A DNA stretch of 64,000 nt from Candidatus Zixiibacteriota bacterium. Lineage in GTDB: Bacteria > Zixibacteria > MSB-5A5 > GN15 > PGXB01. Shown in pieces: positions 19,100 through 29,418 of this stretch. Below the pieces are notes generated by a model. That model was not told the origin of the DNA and searched no databases. It saw only the letters and a list, made by a program, of their open reading frames with translations. Made by a program: the position numbers and the translations under genes. Each line of letters begins with the position of its first letter. Position 1 is the first letter of the stretch. The DNA lies in NCBI GenBank assembly GCA_016933955.1, contig JAFGTT010000012.1:92326-156325 (forward strand). The letters run 5' to 3'.

Positions 19100-19900
19100 T
19101 CAGTCCTTCCCCGAAAACAAATCATACAGCTCTTTCATTAAAATCGAGCCCGCCACCGCGGCATTGAGGGATTCCACCCGGTCGCTGTGGCCTATTCTTA
19201 TCCGGGCATCCGCCCCGGCGATATATACTTCGGAAATCCCCTCCGCCTCGGAACCAATGGCCAGAATAAAGCCGTCTTCAAGGCGGAGATCCCCGGAAAT
19301 TACCCCAAGGTCATCTCCATGCAAATCGCCGACCAAAAGCGGTAATTTTCGATCCCGATGCCATTTATCAAAAAATGATGATGTCATTCCATATACCGGT
19401 ACGGCGAATATCGCTCCCGATGATGATCGGACCACCTTGGGATTGTACGGATCCACGGTGCTCCCTGTCAGCAGAATCATATCGATACCGAAAGCCGCCG
19501 CCGAGCGAATCAACGTCCCGGCATTACCGGGATCGGAGATATTATCGATCAATAGGAAATTCCTGTAATTGCTGTCATTCAGGTCACCCGGATTAGCCTC
19601 GGTAATATTGAACAACCCGATCAAACCCTGGGAATGTTCCGTATCCGATAACTGATCCAGATCTCTGGCGGTAATCATTTCCACCGCAACTCCCCGCCCC
19701 TGAAAATCATTGACAAGTTTCAATCCTCTCTCACCGATCAGGGTTTCCGAGTAAAAAACCCTCTCCGGCATCCGCTCATGGCGCAGGGCTTCCTCTAAAA
19801 GGCGGACCCCCTCGGCTATAAATTGCCGATATTCCGAGCGTCCCTTTTTTCTCAGCAATGACCTGAGTCGTTTTTTTTCGGTTTGAGTCAGCTTCGACAA
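19100..19900 (-). CDS. TrmH/SpoU-family RNA 2'-O-ribose methyltransferase
   Basis: This 266-residue SPOUT methyltransferase has an N-terminal substrate-binding domain (about 1-100, with GRSEYRQFIAEGVRLLEEAL) and the knotted C-domain with motif 1 ISDPGNAGTLIRSAAAFG, motif 2 LAIGSEAEGIS and motif 3 RIGHSDRVESLNAAVAGSIL. It resembles RlmB and the 23S rRNA methyltransferases of the TsnR group. The target base cannot be assigned by reading. The start codon is TTG at 19900. It is divergent from the patatin gene with only 49 bases between. Confidence 0.9.
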   Translation of the reverse strand: MSKLTQTEKKRLRSLLRKKGRSEYRQFIAEGVRLLEEALRHERMPERVFYSETLIGERGLKLVNDFQGRGVAVEMITARDLDQLSDTEHSQGLIGLFNITEANPGDLNDSNYRNFLLIDNISDPGNAGTLIRSAAAFGIDMILLTGSTVDPYNPKVVRSSSGAIFAVPVYGMTSSFFDKWHRDRKLPLLVGDLHGDDLGVISGDLRLEDGFILAIGSEAEGISEVYIAGADARIRIGHSDRVESLNAAVAGSILMKELYDLFSGKD

Positions 19901-19949
19901 TATTGCTTGCTTTTAGTTATCACGCACCTTTATTAATTCCATTAAACAT

Positions 19950-22586
19950 ATGAAACTGAGTAAAATGCAAGCTAAATCTATCGGGCTGATTATGCTCGTC
20001 TGCCTGATTCTGGCCGGGACCGCCGTCGGCGACACCACCACCATTCGGATCGGCTGGTGCGAAACAGGCTATCAGCCGGCCGAAGCGGGATATAAAATCG
20101 GGCTGGCTTTATCCGGGGGCGGAGCCCGGGGGTTGGCTCAAATCGGCGTTTTAAAGGCCTTCGAGGAAGCCGATATCCGGATCGGCGCTATTGCCGGAAC
20201 TTCCATCGGCGGTATTATCGGGGGACTCTATGCCTCCGGTTACAGCGCCGATGACCTCGACAGTATTATCGGTGATATCGACTTCAATAAACTGTTTACC
20301 AATAAACCGGCCCGGATGTCCATGTTCCCCACCCAGCGGGAGGAGATGGAACGATATTTGATATCCATTCGGTTCGATGGTTTTCATCCCTATATTCCCA
20401 GCGGCCTGACCGCCGGACAGAGACTGAGCGACCTCCTCAGCCGCCTGACCATGAAAGCCAATTACATTTCCGGAGGCGATTTCAATCGTTTGCATATCCC
20501 CTATAGAGCCGTCACTACCGATATTGTCTCCGGTCGCGAAAAAATCCTCGCCAGAGGAAATCTGGCCGATGCCATGAGAGCCACGATGGCTTTCCCGCTG
20601 GCCTTTACCGGCGTGGAAACCGGGGATATGATCCTGATGGATGGAGGCATGGTCGATCCTATCCCGGTCAATGTCGTCCGCCGCCTTGCCCCTGATCTCG
20701 ATTTAATCGTCGCCGTCAATACCACCAGCGATCTCCTGCCGAAAGATAAAATCAACGATCCGGTCGATATCGCCAACCAGGTCACTTCCATCATGACCAT
20801 CGACAAACTCGAGACGGCTCTCCGCGAGGCGGATTTGGTCATATCCCCCGATCTGTCTCAATATCCCGGCACTGATTTCGATAAAGCCGACAGCCTGATT
20901 GAACTGGGCTACAAGGCCGGAAAGGCCATTATCCCGGAACTGGAGTGGGTTCTGGATAACAGCCATGAAACGCGTTTGCTCCATCTGGTCGACATCTGTT
21001 TTGAAACACCGGGCCTTGAATATGAAAAGCATGCTTTTCCTCTGAAAACAGGAACGATTATTTCCGCCGATTCGATAAATATCCTGATCAATTGTTTTTT
21101 CAGCGACCATCAACTGCTTTGCCTTGAAACAAATATCATCGACCTTCCCTCGAAACCCGGTCAATCAGATAACGTTGCTGTCCTGGTAAAAATGACACCC
21201 CGACCCGACATGTCGCGGCTTTCGGTCATAATCAATGGTAACCATATTTTCAGCGATTCTCTGCTGGCCGGATTGCTGAGTACCGAAGACAATTTTCTTT
21301 CGGCCGAGGATATCGAATCCTTTTCCGACAGCCTGGTGGCGCTTTATAAATACAGGGGGTTCGACCTGGCTCATGTCCGAAGGCTGACTTTTGATCCCGA
21401 AAACAATACCCTGAACATTGATATCGATGAAGCCATAATCGAGGCAATCAAAGTAACCGGCAACAAACGGACCAAACAATGGCTGATTAAAGCCAATTTC
21501 CCCTTAAATATCAACCGCCCCTTCAATTCCCGTGAAGCCCGCAAAGGCATTAACAATATCTTTGCCACCGACCTGTTCGAACGGGTAACCATGAATATTG
21601 TCCCCGGAGACAGCGGCGCCATTGTCCGCATTGCGGTCGAGGAGCGTAAATTCACCCAGCTTCGTCTGGGCTGGCACTGGGATGATGAATACTACAGCGA
21701 GCAGTTTCTGGAAATCCTCGATGATAATCTGTTCGGTACCGGCCAGGAATTTCTTGTCCACGCCCGCTATGCCGACCGCCGCCAGAGATATGAATTATCC
21801 CTCAAGGCCGATCGTTTTTTCTCCACCTACCTGACCTATCGAACCAGGGCCTTCTATAACATCCTCGATCGCAAAATTTATAATCCCGATGGTGAAACCG
21901 ATTCATCTTTCCGGGAAAACAGCTATGGGTTCGAATTCCTCCTCGGTCACCAGCTGGCCCGTCTGGGTACCTTAACCAGTGGGGTCAGATGGGAAAATGT
22001 GGAAAATAAATATTCACCGGGAGGAAGAATCGAAAAGATCAAACTTCGCTCCCTGGAACTTAATTCCCGTGTCGAGACCATAAATCGCTATCCCTTCCCG
22101 ACCGGCGGGAAAAAACACCTCTTCAATTTAAGATATGCCGCCGATATTCTGGGAGGACAAATAGAGTATACCCGGATTTTCAGTTCCATTGAATCCTATT
22201 TTTCCATTACTGACCGGATTAATTTCCATCCCCGGCTGGCTATCGGGCATATCGATGCCGAACACGGCCTTCCCGATTCCGAAAAATTTTACCTCGGCGG
22301 TCATTATTCTTTTTATGGCTTTCAAACCGATGAACTGGTCGACGGCAAAATGATCCAGGGCAATTTCGAGCTTCGATTTAAATTACCGTATCGCTTCTAC
22401 CTCTCCTCGCGATATGATCTCGGTCAGGTTTACAGCACGGTCGATCAGATCAAATTGAAGAATATTCGTCATGGTTTCGGATTTTCGCTGGCCTATGATT
22501 CGCCTATCGGTCCGATCGATTTCGGCTACGGCAAATCCGGTAATCATCCGGATCAATTTTATATCGATATCGGACTCGCATTCTGA
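19950..22586 (+). CDS. Patatin-like phospholipase fused to POTRA and outer-membrane barrel (type Vd-like)
   Basis: The 878-residue protein has a signal peptide (hydrophobic about 10-27), then a patatin domain with oxyanion motif SGGGARGL (55-61), catalytic Ser85 in GTSIGG and Asp231 in DGG. A POTRA-like segment follows (about 480-560, VTGNKRTKQWLIKANF), and a Bac_surface_Ag/BamA-type 16-strand barrel closes the protein with GPIDFGYGKS and a C-terminal aromatic Phe. This is the architecture of PlpD-type (type Vd) proteins, in which the barrel delivers a phospholipase to the surface. It is longer than PlpD (728). The dyad is intact, so lipase activity is likely. Confidence 0.9.
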   Translation: MKLSKMQAKSIGLIMLVCLILAGTAVGDTTTIRIGWCETGYQPAEAGYKIGLALSGGGARGLAQIGVLKAFEEADIRIGAIAGTSIGGIIGGLYASGYSADDLDSIIGDIDFNKLFTNKPARMSMFPTQREEMERYLISIRFDGFHPYIPSGLTAGQRLSDLLSRLTMKANYISGGDFNRLHIPYRAVTTDIVSGREKILARGNLADAMRATMAFPLAFTGVETGDMILMDGGMVDPIPVNVVRRLAPDLDLIVAVNTTSDLLPKDKINDPVDIANQVTSIMTIDKLETALREADLVISPDLSQYPGTDFDKADSLIELGYKAGKAIIPELEWVLDNSHETRLLHLVDICFETPGLEYEKHAFPLKTGTIISADSINILINCFFSDHQLLCLETNIIDLPSKPGQSDNVAVLVKMTPRPDMSRLSVIINGNHIFSDSLLAGLLSTEDNFLSAEDIESFSDSLVALYKYRGFDLAHVRRLTFDPENNTLNIDIDEAIIEAIKVTGNKRTKQWLIKANFPLNINRPFNSREARKGINNIFATDLFERVTMNIVPGDSGAIVRIAVEERKFTQLRLGWHWDDEYYSEQFLEILDDNLFGTGQEFLVHARYADRRQRYELSLKADRFFSTYLTYRTRAFYNILDRKIYNPDGETDSSFRENSYGFEFLLGHQLARLGTLTSGVRWENVENKYSPGGRIEKIKLRSLELNSRVETINRYPFPTGGKKHLFNLRYAADILGGQIEYTRIFSSIESYFSITDRINFHPRLAIGHIDAEHGLPDSEKFYLGGHYSFYGFQTDELVDGKMIQGNFELRFKLPYRFYLSSRYDLGQVYSTVDQIKLKNIRHGFGFSLAYDSPIGPIDFGYGKSGNHPDQFYIDIGLAF

Positions 22587-22643
22587 ATTTCCCCTTGAAA
22601 CATCCGCAATTGATCTCTAACCGCAAGTGAGACAATTCCCCGC

Positions 22644-22671
22644 TTGACAAAAGGGCTTCTGTGCGTATTTT
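22644..22671 (+). promoter_or_regulatory. Probable sigma-70 promoter of the M6 peptidase gene
   Basis: TTGACA (22644-22649) is followed after 16 bases by TATTTT (22666-22671). It implies a 5' leader of about 175 bases before the ATG at 22855; no known riboswitch was recognised in it. Confidence 0.45.
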
Positions 22672-22854
22672 ATAAAATAGAAAAATAAAGATCCCTCAGA
22701 TACCCGCCATACGCCATATTTTAGTGAAGGGTGACAGGAGAATACCGAAAAAATATAATAACGGACCGGACTGGTCTGCCTGCGGCAGTGAACAAATTGA
22801 ATTCGGTCTTGTTAAAGGAATAGGAATTTTAATCTAAACTCGGGGAATATAATT

Positions 22855-25800
22855 ATGAATCTCTTTATCGGATCCAGGCTGGCTATTGGAATTGCTGTTT
22901 TATGTCTTCTTCTGGGAATCGCCGCCTATGCCTCACCGCCGTCTCCCGAACTGGTCGAACGACTTCGCAGTGAAGGACGACTCACCGATTTCATGAAATC
23001 CCTCGTCGATGCCCACGCCAAAGGGATAAACAACCCTGAACGAACCACCGCTATTAAAAGACTCTCGACTTCATCGGGTGAAGTCGATACTCTTCGGGCT
23101 ATTGTCATCCTGGTCGATTTCGACGATCAGCCATATACGGCCGGGGTCGTGGCCGGATCACCGGAAGATTTCGATTCGGTGCTTTTCTCTGAAAATGGTA
23201 TCAATCCAACCGGTTCCTTGACCGAATTCTACCTGAAGAATTCCTATGGTACATTCTATGTTATCGGAGATGCTTACGGGTGGTATCGGATGCCCCATGA
23301 TTACACTTACTACGTCAACGGGCTGGCCGGTATGGGATCCTTTCCACAGAATTCCCAGGGCCTGACCCGATATGCCGTCCTGGCGGCTGATGCCGATGTT
23401 GATTTTTCGCTGTATGATACCTATGGCCCGTCCGGCGTTCCCGATGGTTACGTGGACGGCCTTTTTATTATCCATTCCGGACCCGGACGCGAAGAAACCG
23501 GGAGTGATGATGATATCCATTCCCACCAGTGGAGTCTGTACAGCAATCGTGTCTATCTCGACGGGGTCTGGATTCAGACTTATTCCTGCGAACCCGAAGA
23601 GCGAATCAATACCCAGTCGGTTACCGATTTCGGCGTTTTCGCCCATGAATTCGGCCATGTCCTGGGTCTCCCCGATCTGTATGATACCGACTATGATCCG
23701 TCCACCTCGGCCGGATTGGGAAACTGGTCACTGATGGCCGCCGGCAGCTGGAATAACGGCGGCAAAAGCCCGGCCCATTTCGACGCCTGGTGCAAATCCT
23801 ATGTCGGTTTTGTCGAACCCATCAATGTAACCGCCAACATGATCGATGTTCCCATTCCCCAATCGGAATCCGAATCTGTGGTCTATCGGCTGGCGGCCGG
23901 GGGAGCGGTCGGTAACGAATATTTTCTGGTTGAAAATCGACAGCGGGTCGGTTCCGATCTATTCCTTCCCGGCGCCGGGTTGGCGATCTATCATGTCGAT
24001 GATTCCCGCTGGGGTAATGATGATGTCGACCATTACCAGGTCGCTCTCGAACAGGCCGATGGCCAATTTCAACTGGAATGGGCTGACAATGACGGTGACG
24101 CCGCCGATCTTTACCCGGGACCGCTCAATGTCCGCTCTTTCGACGACCGCACCACCCCCAACAGCCGTTACTACAGCGGTGCAATAACCCAGGTTTCGGT
24201 CTGGAACGTCTCCAATTCCGATTCACTGATGACCGCCAACCTCGATATCGAATGGTCACGACCCTATTTCACCGTCGATTCGATCTTCTTCGATGATTAC
24301 AATGCCGACGGTATTCTTGATCCCCTGGAGGATGTCGAAGTTTATCTCTATCTTTCCAACGAATGGAAAAGCGCCACCAATGCCGCCATCACTATCACTT
24401 CAAACGATCCGGGTGTCACCTACCCGACCCAGTCAATCGTGCTCCCGTATATCGGCGGTGATGGCGGTTCGGCCGACAACAGCGGCGACCCGATGGTTTT
24501 CTCGGTTCCGGATATTGCCTATCCGATTTATGATTCGTTCTATGTAACCATCGAAACCACCGAGGGGTATCAGACCCAATTCGCTTTCGAGAAAGTCATC
24601 GGCAAAACCGATATTCTCCTGGTCGATGATGATCGCAGCGGCTCCTATGAAAACCTGTACTATGATGATTTGAAAGCCAAAATGGCCCCGACCGATATCT
24701 GGCACAAACAGACTCAGGGTTCGCCTTCAAGCCTGATCCTGAATGAATATGGAACCGTCATCTGGTTCACCGGAGACACTTCCTCCAACCTGCTCCAGGT
24801 TGCCGATTATACCGCACTTAAGGATTATCTCGATAACGGCGGGAACCTGTTTTTAACCGGCCAGGGTCTGGCCAACGAGATTTACAACGAGGATTCCTCG
24901 TTTATGGTCGATTATCTTCACGCCCGCCCGGATATCATGTATTTCAACCTGAAGCATGACGGCGTGGCCGGTTCTCCGATCGGTGATGGTCTCAGCCTTC
25001 GCTATATCAGCGGCGCCAATCAGGAATTCACCCTTTCCCAGATGATTGAAGTTATCAGCCCGGCCATAGCCGCTTTTAATTTCAAGAGCGGCGGCCCCTC
25101 GGCCCTCAGCTACGAGGGCGATTTCCGGGTCGTTTATTTCAACTGGGGCTATGAAGCCATTTCCAGTGATTTCAGCAGCTATGACAAGCGCGATACCGTA
25201 ATTGCCAATATCCTGTATTTCCTCAGCGACTGGACCCCGCCTCCATGTTTCGATTCCGACAATGATGGTTATGGCGACCCCGGTTATCCCGATAATCGCT
25301 GCCCCACCGACAATTGCCCCACGGTTTCCAATCCCGACCAGCTTGATTCCGACGGCGATGGTCTCGGCGATGCCTGCGATAACTGCCCCTATGCCTATAA
25401 TACCGATCAGGCCGATTCCGATGGCGATGAGGTCGGTGATGCCTGCGATAATTGCAGCGGTATTGCCAACACCGGCCAGGAGGATGCCGATTCCGACGAT
25501 GTCGGCGATGTTTGCGATAACTGCGTGAATACCGCCAATCCCGACCAGCTTAATTCCGATGAAGATGCCTTCGGCAATGCCTGTGATAATTGCCCGACGG
25601 TAACCAATGCCGGCCAGGAAGATACCGATTCCGACAATGTCGGCGACGCCTGTGATAATTGCACCTATCTGGCCAATACCAGCCAGGCCAATTCCGATGC
25701 GGATTCATTGGGCGATGCCTGCGATAACTGCCCTGCCGTCGATAATCTCGATCAGGCCGATGGTGATTCCGATACCGTTGGTGACGCCTGTGACAACTGC

Positions 25801-26067
25801 CTTGAAGTCCCCAATCCCGGTCAGGAAGATGCCAATGGCAACGGGGTCGGCGATGCCTGCGATTATACCTGCGGTGATGCCGACGGGAGCGGGGCCGTAA
25901 ATATTCTCGATGTCACTTTCCTGATTAACTATCTTTATAAAGGCGGACCGGCCCCGGATCCCGAGGAGGCGGCCGATGTTAATCATAGTTTATCCATCAA
26001 TATTCTTGACGCTACTTATTTGATTAACTACCTGTATAAGAGTGGTCCGGCTCCAAATTGTCCATAA
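22855..26067 (+). CDS. Secreted M6 (immune inhibitor A-like) metalloprotease with TSP3 repeats and dockerin-like tail
   Basis: The 1070-residue protein has a signal peptide (about 1-26), a catalytic M6 domain with HEFGHVLGLPDLYD (zinc His264 and His268, Glu265), a beta-rich middle region (about 450-790) containing a ThuA/GATase-like segment near ILLVDDDRSGSYENLYYDDL, then eight Asp-rich thrombospondin type 3-like repeats (about 798-1003) and a two-repeat dockerin-like tail (1006-1070, NILDVTFLINYLYKGGPAP and NILDATYLINYLYKSGPAP). The repeats probably bind calcium. It is likely exported and degrades extracellular protein. The neighbouring C25 peptidase has the same tail. Confidence 0.92.
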   Translation: MNLFIGSRLAIGIAVLCLLLGIAAYASPPSPELVERLRSEGRLTDFMKSLVDAHAKGINNPERTTAIKRLSTSSGEVDTLRAIVILVDFDDQPYTAGVVAGSPEDFDSVLFSENGINPTGSLTEFYLKNSYGTFYVIGDAYGWYRMPHDYTYYVNGLAGMGSFPQNSQGLTRYAVLAADADVDFSLYDTYGPSGVPDGYVDGLFIIHSGPGREETGSDDDIHSHQWSLYSNRVYLDGVWIQTYSCEPEERINTQSVTDFGVFAHEFGHVLGLPDLYDTDYDPSTSAGLGNWSLMAAGSWNNGGKSPAHFDAWCKSYVGFVEPINVTANMIDVPIPQSESESVVYRLAAGGAVGNEYFLVENRQRVGSDLFLPGAGLAIYHVDDSRWGNDDVDHYQVALEQADGQFQLEWADNDGDAADLYPGPLNVRSFDDRTTPNSRYYSGAITQVSVWNVSNSDSLMTANLDIEWSRPYFTVDSIFFDDYNADGILDPLEDVEVYLYLSNEWKSATNAAITITSNDPGVTYPTQSIVLPYIGGDGGSADNSGDPMVFSVPDIAYPIYDSFYVTIETTEGYQTQFAFEKVIGKTDILLVDDDRSGSYENLYYDDLKAKMAPTDIWHKQTQGSPSSLILNEYGTVIWFTGDTSSNLLQVADYTALKDYLDNGGNLFLTGQGLANEIYNEDSSFMVDYLHARPDIMYFNLKHDGVAGSPIGDGLSLRYISGANQEFTLSQMIEVISPAIAAFNFKSGGPSALSYEGDFRVVYFNWGYEAISSDFSSYDKRDTVIANILYFLSDWTPPPCFDSDNDGYGDPGYPDNRCPTDNCPTVSNPDQLDSDGDGLGDACDNCPYAYNTDQADSDGDEVGDACDNCSGIANTGQEDADSDDVGDVCDNCVNTANPDQLNSDEDAFGNACDNCPTVTNAGQEDTDSDNVGDACDNCTYLANTSQANSDADSLGDACDNCPAVDNLDQADGDSDTVGDACDNCLEVPNPGQEDANGNGVGDACDYTCGDADGSGAVNILDVTFLINYLYKGGPAPDPEEAADVNHSLSINILDATYLINYLYKSGPAPNCP
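25246..25863 (+). repeat. Thrombospondin type 3-like coding repeats
   Basis: Eight in-frame units of about 69-72 bases encode variants of DSDGDGLGDACDNCP. Each has the Asp/Asn spacing of calcium-binding TSP3 repeats and a CxxC pair. Copies differ at third positions and at several residues, so they are not a recent expansion. Confidence 0.85.
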
Positions 26068-26081
26068 GAAGCCAATTGAAA

Positions 26082-26119
26082 TTTAAAAAAAGGACAGCTG
26101 ACATGGCTGGCCTTTTTTA
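26082..26119 (+). terminator. Intrinsic terminator after the M6 peptidase gene
   Basis: Run of A, GG-A-CAGC, loop, GCTG-G-CC, run of T: a stem with one mismatch, located 15 bases after the stop. The rest of the 346-base gap to the C25 gene (26120-26413) shows no further gene that I trust. Confidence 0.75.
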
Positions 26120-26413
26120 TACTCGTCAATACCTGAATAAGGATCATATAATCCGATTTACCGGATCGAATGATCCCTCCGGGGATATTCCAATTGCTTG
26201 CCCGCCAATAAAATGAACATCCTTTGAAGACACCCGGGAGACAAAATGCGCTTTGACAGTTTCATTTAATTTAGTATAATTCATAAGCGATATGACTTTT
26301 GAATGCCGGGCGATAAAGGCCGACATCGAGCCGATTTGCAGAATATTTACTTACCCTCGGCTCGAGCCTACCGCATGAGAATGGAAACTATTACTACTTG
26401 CCGAGGTGGATAA

Positions 26414-29182
26414 ATGAAATCATTGCAAAGACTTAGCTTCCCGATCCGGTGCCTCGCCCTCTGGGCGGGTTTTCTTTTTATCTCGACTGCCGCATTGGCC
26501 GCCGATGAATCATTTGCGATCAGCCGGACCATTGGCTTCTCAAGCGATCAGCTCCAAGTCGATAAAATCATGGATTACGACATAATCCGCATGGTCGATC
26601 ATAATTATCTCAACCTGCCCGGCGCCCCCATGTTGCCTTCGCGTCAACTGAAAATAGCCATACCCGATGGGATGAAAGTCACCTCGATCGAAATCGAGGA
26701 AATAAATTTTGAAGATATCGCCGGTCAATACAACATTTTTCCGGCTCAGCTCCCTCTTGAAATCGGGAACTCGGTTGATGATGCCGAATTTATCGCCCCC
26801 GATCCGGATATTTACCGCTCCGCATCATCATATCCCAATCAAATAATCATCCTCGACGGCCAATCCGATTTGGCCGGGCAATCATTTGCCCTGGTGACGG
26901 TCTGCCCGGTTCAATACCTGCCCGCTGAAAAAAAATTAACCCTGGCCACAAATATTAAATTCATCCTGCACGGTACCGACGGTTACCGTTGCGGTGATTA
27001 TCTCCCGGAAAATGCTTCCGATCAAATTCGAACCATTTACGAGGACCGCCTGGCCCTAACCGTTATAAATCCTGAGGATATTTTCCTGAGTTCATCGACG
27101 GGACTTAACAAATCATCGACCGCTCTGCCTTCGGCAACACCCTTCGATCACGTCATTATCACCTCGACCGCCAACGCCTCATCATATCAACCCCTGGCCG
27201 ATTGGCATACCCGAAAAGGCGTCCGAGATACCGTCATCACCACCGATTTCATCTACGCCAATTACAGCGGTACTGACAATAAAGCCAAAATCCGTAATTT
27301 TATCATCGATGCGCATCAGAACTGGGCCACGATGTATTTCCTGATCGGTGGAGAAAATACCACCATCCCCTTTGCTTACCGAACTTATGAAAGCGAAAGC
27401 GTTCCCAGCGACAACTACTACGCCGATTACGATGATGACTGGGAACCCGAGGTTTATGTCGGGCGTTCCACTGCCGAGGGATCGACCGAGGTGACCCGCT
27501 TCGTCAACAAAGTTATCGAATATGAAACTAATCCCCCCGAATTGAATTACGCTCTCGATATCACCCTGCTCGGTATGGACCTGACCATCGCTTCCGATCC
27601 GCCCTACTACACCCTGACCCGGGGACAGTATCTCAAAGACAGTATTGATATCAACTATATCCCTTCCCGTTTCGCGGTGACGAAAATTTATGATACCGAT
27701 GCCGGCAACCATCGCGATGCTTTTCTGGCGGCTATCAATGACGGCCAGAATCTTCTCAATCACAATGATCATGCCAATTATTCTGTTATGGGCACAGGGG
27801 ATCGGAACCACGGCTGGTATATCAGTTATTATGATATTCCGTACCTGACCAATTATCATAAGTACTGCAATATTTGGTCGGTCGGCTGCCATGCCAACCG
27901 GATGGATATCGAGGACGCCATCTCGGAACATTTTATCCTCGATAACGATACCACCGGTGCGATTTCCTTCACCGGAAACACGAGAAGCGGCTGGTTCTAT
28001 GTCGGCGATCCCTTGAGTCTCTCCTCACAACTCGACCTGTACTGCTGGAAAGGCCTTTTCAATCAGAATCTCACCCGTCTCGGGGATATTCTGGCTTACA
28101 GTAAAAGCGCTACCAATATCGATCAGGTCTGGCCGTACAGCGACTGGACTTTCAACCTTCTCGGCGAGCCGGAGATGACTCTCTGGACCGGATTGGTCGA
28201 AACCTTTACCGTCACTCATGCCGACGAAATCGAAGCCCTGCCGCAATCATTCCCTGTCCATGTGGAGAAATACGGCGGGCCGGTGGCCGGCGCCCTGGTC
28301 TGCCTGTCCAAAGGCTCGGAAATATTTGCCCGGACCTACACCGATGCCTCCGGTGATGCCTTGATCGATATCTCCCCGGCCAGTGATGGATTTATCAATG
28401 TTACCGTTACTAAGCAGAATTTTAAACCCTATCTCGGGGAAACCGAGGTGATCGGCAATCTCCCCCCGATCTGCGAAACACCGTCCGACACCGTGATCTT
28501 CCAGTGCACAACTTCCGAGGTGGTTTTGCCGGTGGCCTGCTATGATCCCGATGGCAATCTGGCCTCCGGCCCGGAACTGGTTCGCGGGGCCGGGCAGGTA
28601 ATCGAGGGCAACTGGTACTACACTCCTTCCGGGCCCGATACTCTGGAGATCACTATCCGGTGTACCGATTCTTCGGGCTTCTCCTGCGAATCCGATTTTA
28701 TCGTCATCTTCGATATCAACCATCCCCCGACCTGCGCCGTTCCGCCCGATTCTTCCATCACGCAGATAATGCCGCCGACGGAAATCAGCCTGCCGGTCAC
28801 GGCCGATGATTCCGATGGGAATCTCAATGGATGTGCTGTTATTGACGGCCCCGGGACCGTATCCGACGGGTTCTGGAAATACACCCCGGTCGAAGATGAA
28901 ATAATCGATGTCACCATCCGCGTAACCGACGAATGCGGAGAGTCTTTCGATGATTCTTTCCATATTGCCTACACCGCTTTTACTTGCGGTGACGCCGACG
29001 GCAATAATAGTATTAACATTCTCGATGTCACTTTCCTTATTACGTACATGTACCGCAATGGTCCGGCCCCGGTACCTCCCCAAGCGGGGGATGCCAACGG
29101 CAATAGCGCGGTTAATATACTTGATGCAACATATTTGATCAGTTACCTGTACAAGAGCGGGCCGGCCCCGGTCTGCCCGTAG
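26414..29182 (+). CDS. Secreted C25 (gingipain-like) cysteine peptidase with dockerin-like tail
   Basis: The 922-residue protein has a signal peptide (about 1-30), a propeptide-like N-domain, and a C25-type caspase-fold domain (about 235-600) with FDHVIITSTANASSYQPLADW at its start. Probable catalytic residues are His453 (in NHNDHAN) and Cys492 (in SVGCHAN), 39 residues apart, close to the spacing in gingipains. Ig-like or cadherin-like modules follow (about 600-850), and two dockerin-like repeats end the protein (about 858-922). The ribosome site GAGGTGG precedes the ATG. It is expected to be exported and to degrade external protein together with the M6 enzyme. Confidence 0.88.
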   Translation: MKSLQRLSFPIRCLALWAGFLFISTAALAADESFAISRTIGFSSDQLQVDKIMDYDIIRMVDHNYLNLPGAPMLPSRQLKIAIPDGMKVTSIEIEEINFEDIAGQYNIFPAQLPLEIGNSVDDAEFIAPDPDIYRSASSYPNQIIILDGQSDLAGQSFALVTVCPVQYLPAEKKLTLATNIKFILHGTDGYRCGDYLPENASDQIRTIYEDRLALTVINPEDIFLSSSTGLNKSSTALPSATPFDHVIITSTANASSYQPLADWHTRKGVRDTVITTDFIYANYSGTDNKAKIRNFIIDAHQNWATMYFLIGGENTTIPFAYRTYESESVPSDNYYADYDDDWEPEVYVGRSTAEGSTEVTRFVNKVIEYETNPPELNYALDITLLGMDLTIASDPPYYTLTRGQYLKDSIDINYIPSRFAVTKIYDTDAGNHRDAFLAAINDGQNLLNHNDHANYSVMGTGDRNHGWYISYYDIPYLTNYHKYCNIWSVGCHANRMDIEDAISEHFILDNDTTGAISFTGNTRSGWFYVGDPLSLSSQLDLYCWKGLFNQNLTRLGDILAYSKSATNIDQVWPYSDWTFNLLGEPEMTLWTGLVETFTVTHADEIEALPQSFPVHVEKYGGPVAGALVCLSKGSEIFARTYTDASGDALIDISPASDGFINVTVTKQNFKPYLGETEVIGNLPPICETPSDTVIFQCTTSEVVLPVACYDPDGNLASGPELVRGAGQVIEGNWYYTPSGPDTLEITIRCTDSSGFSCESDFIVIFDINHPPTCAVPPDSSITQIMPPTEISLPVTADDSDGNLNGCAVIDGPGTVSDGFWKYTPVEDEIIDVTIRVTDECGESFDDSFHIAYTAFTCGDADGNNSINILDVTFLITYMYRNGPAPVPPQAGDANGNSAVNILDATYLISYLYKSGPAPVCP

Positions 29183-29202
29183 AATTGACGCTGTTAATAT
29201 AA

Positions 29203-29236
29203 AGGCCGCCGATGATGCTTTCTCGGCGGCTTTTTA
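29203..29236 (+). terminator. Intrinsic terminator after the C25 peptidase gene
   Basis: Perfect 8-bp stem GCCGCCGA (29205-29212) with TCGGCGGC (29223-29230), followed by TTTTT. Confidence 0.85.
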
Positions 29237-29287
29237 CTTGTACCAAATACGACCGGTGGCTCTGTAAATCACTCTCAATAAAAACAC

Positions 29288-29316
29288 TTGACCAGGGGAG
29301 CCGGGAATGTTATATT
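29288..29316 (+). promoter_or_regulatory. Upstream promoter (P1) of the candidate RNA gene
   Basis: TTGACC (29288-29293), a 17-base spacer, TATATT (29311-29316). Near-consensus sigma-70 elements lie in a gene-free gap. Confidence 0.5.
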
Positions 29317-29383
29317 GATATTGAAGACACCCCCTCTCAGAACATATCCATAATCCTTCATCAGCCTTCCGGATTTACGGAGG

Positions 29384-29412
29384 TTGACATCAATATCTTA
29401 TTTAAATATAAC
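29384..29412 (+). promoter_or_regulatory. Proximal promoter (P2) of the candidate RNA gene
   Basis: Perfect -35 TTGACA (29384-29389), exact 17-base spacer, -10 TATAAC (29407-29412). It is among the strongest promoters in the window and points into a region without a convincing reading frame. Confidence 0.7.
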
Positions 29413-29418
29413 CCCACG

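Noticed and set aside
26144..26326. A minus-strand frame in the gap between the M6 and C25 genes
   Set aside because: No ribosome site or recognisable content, and it is short.
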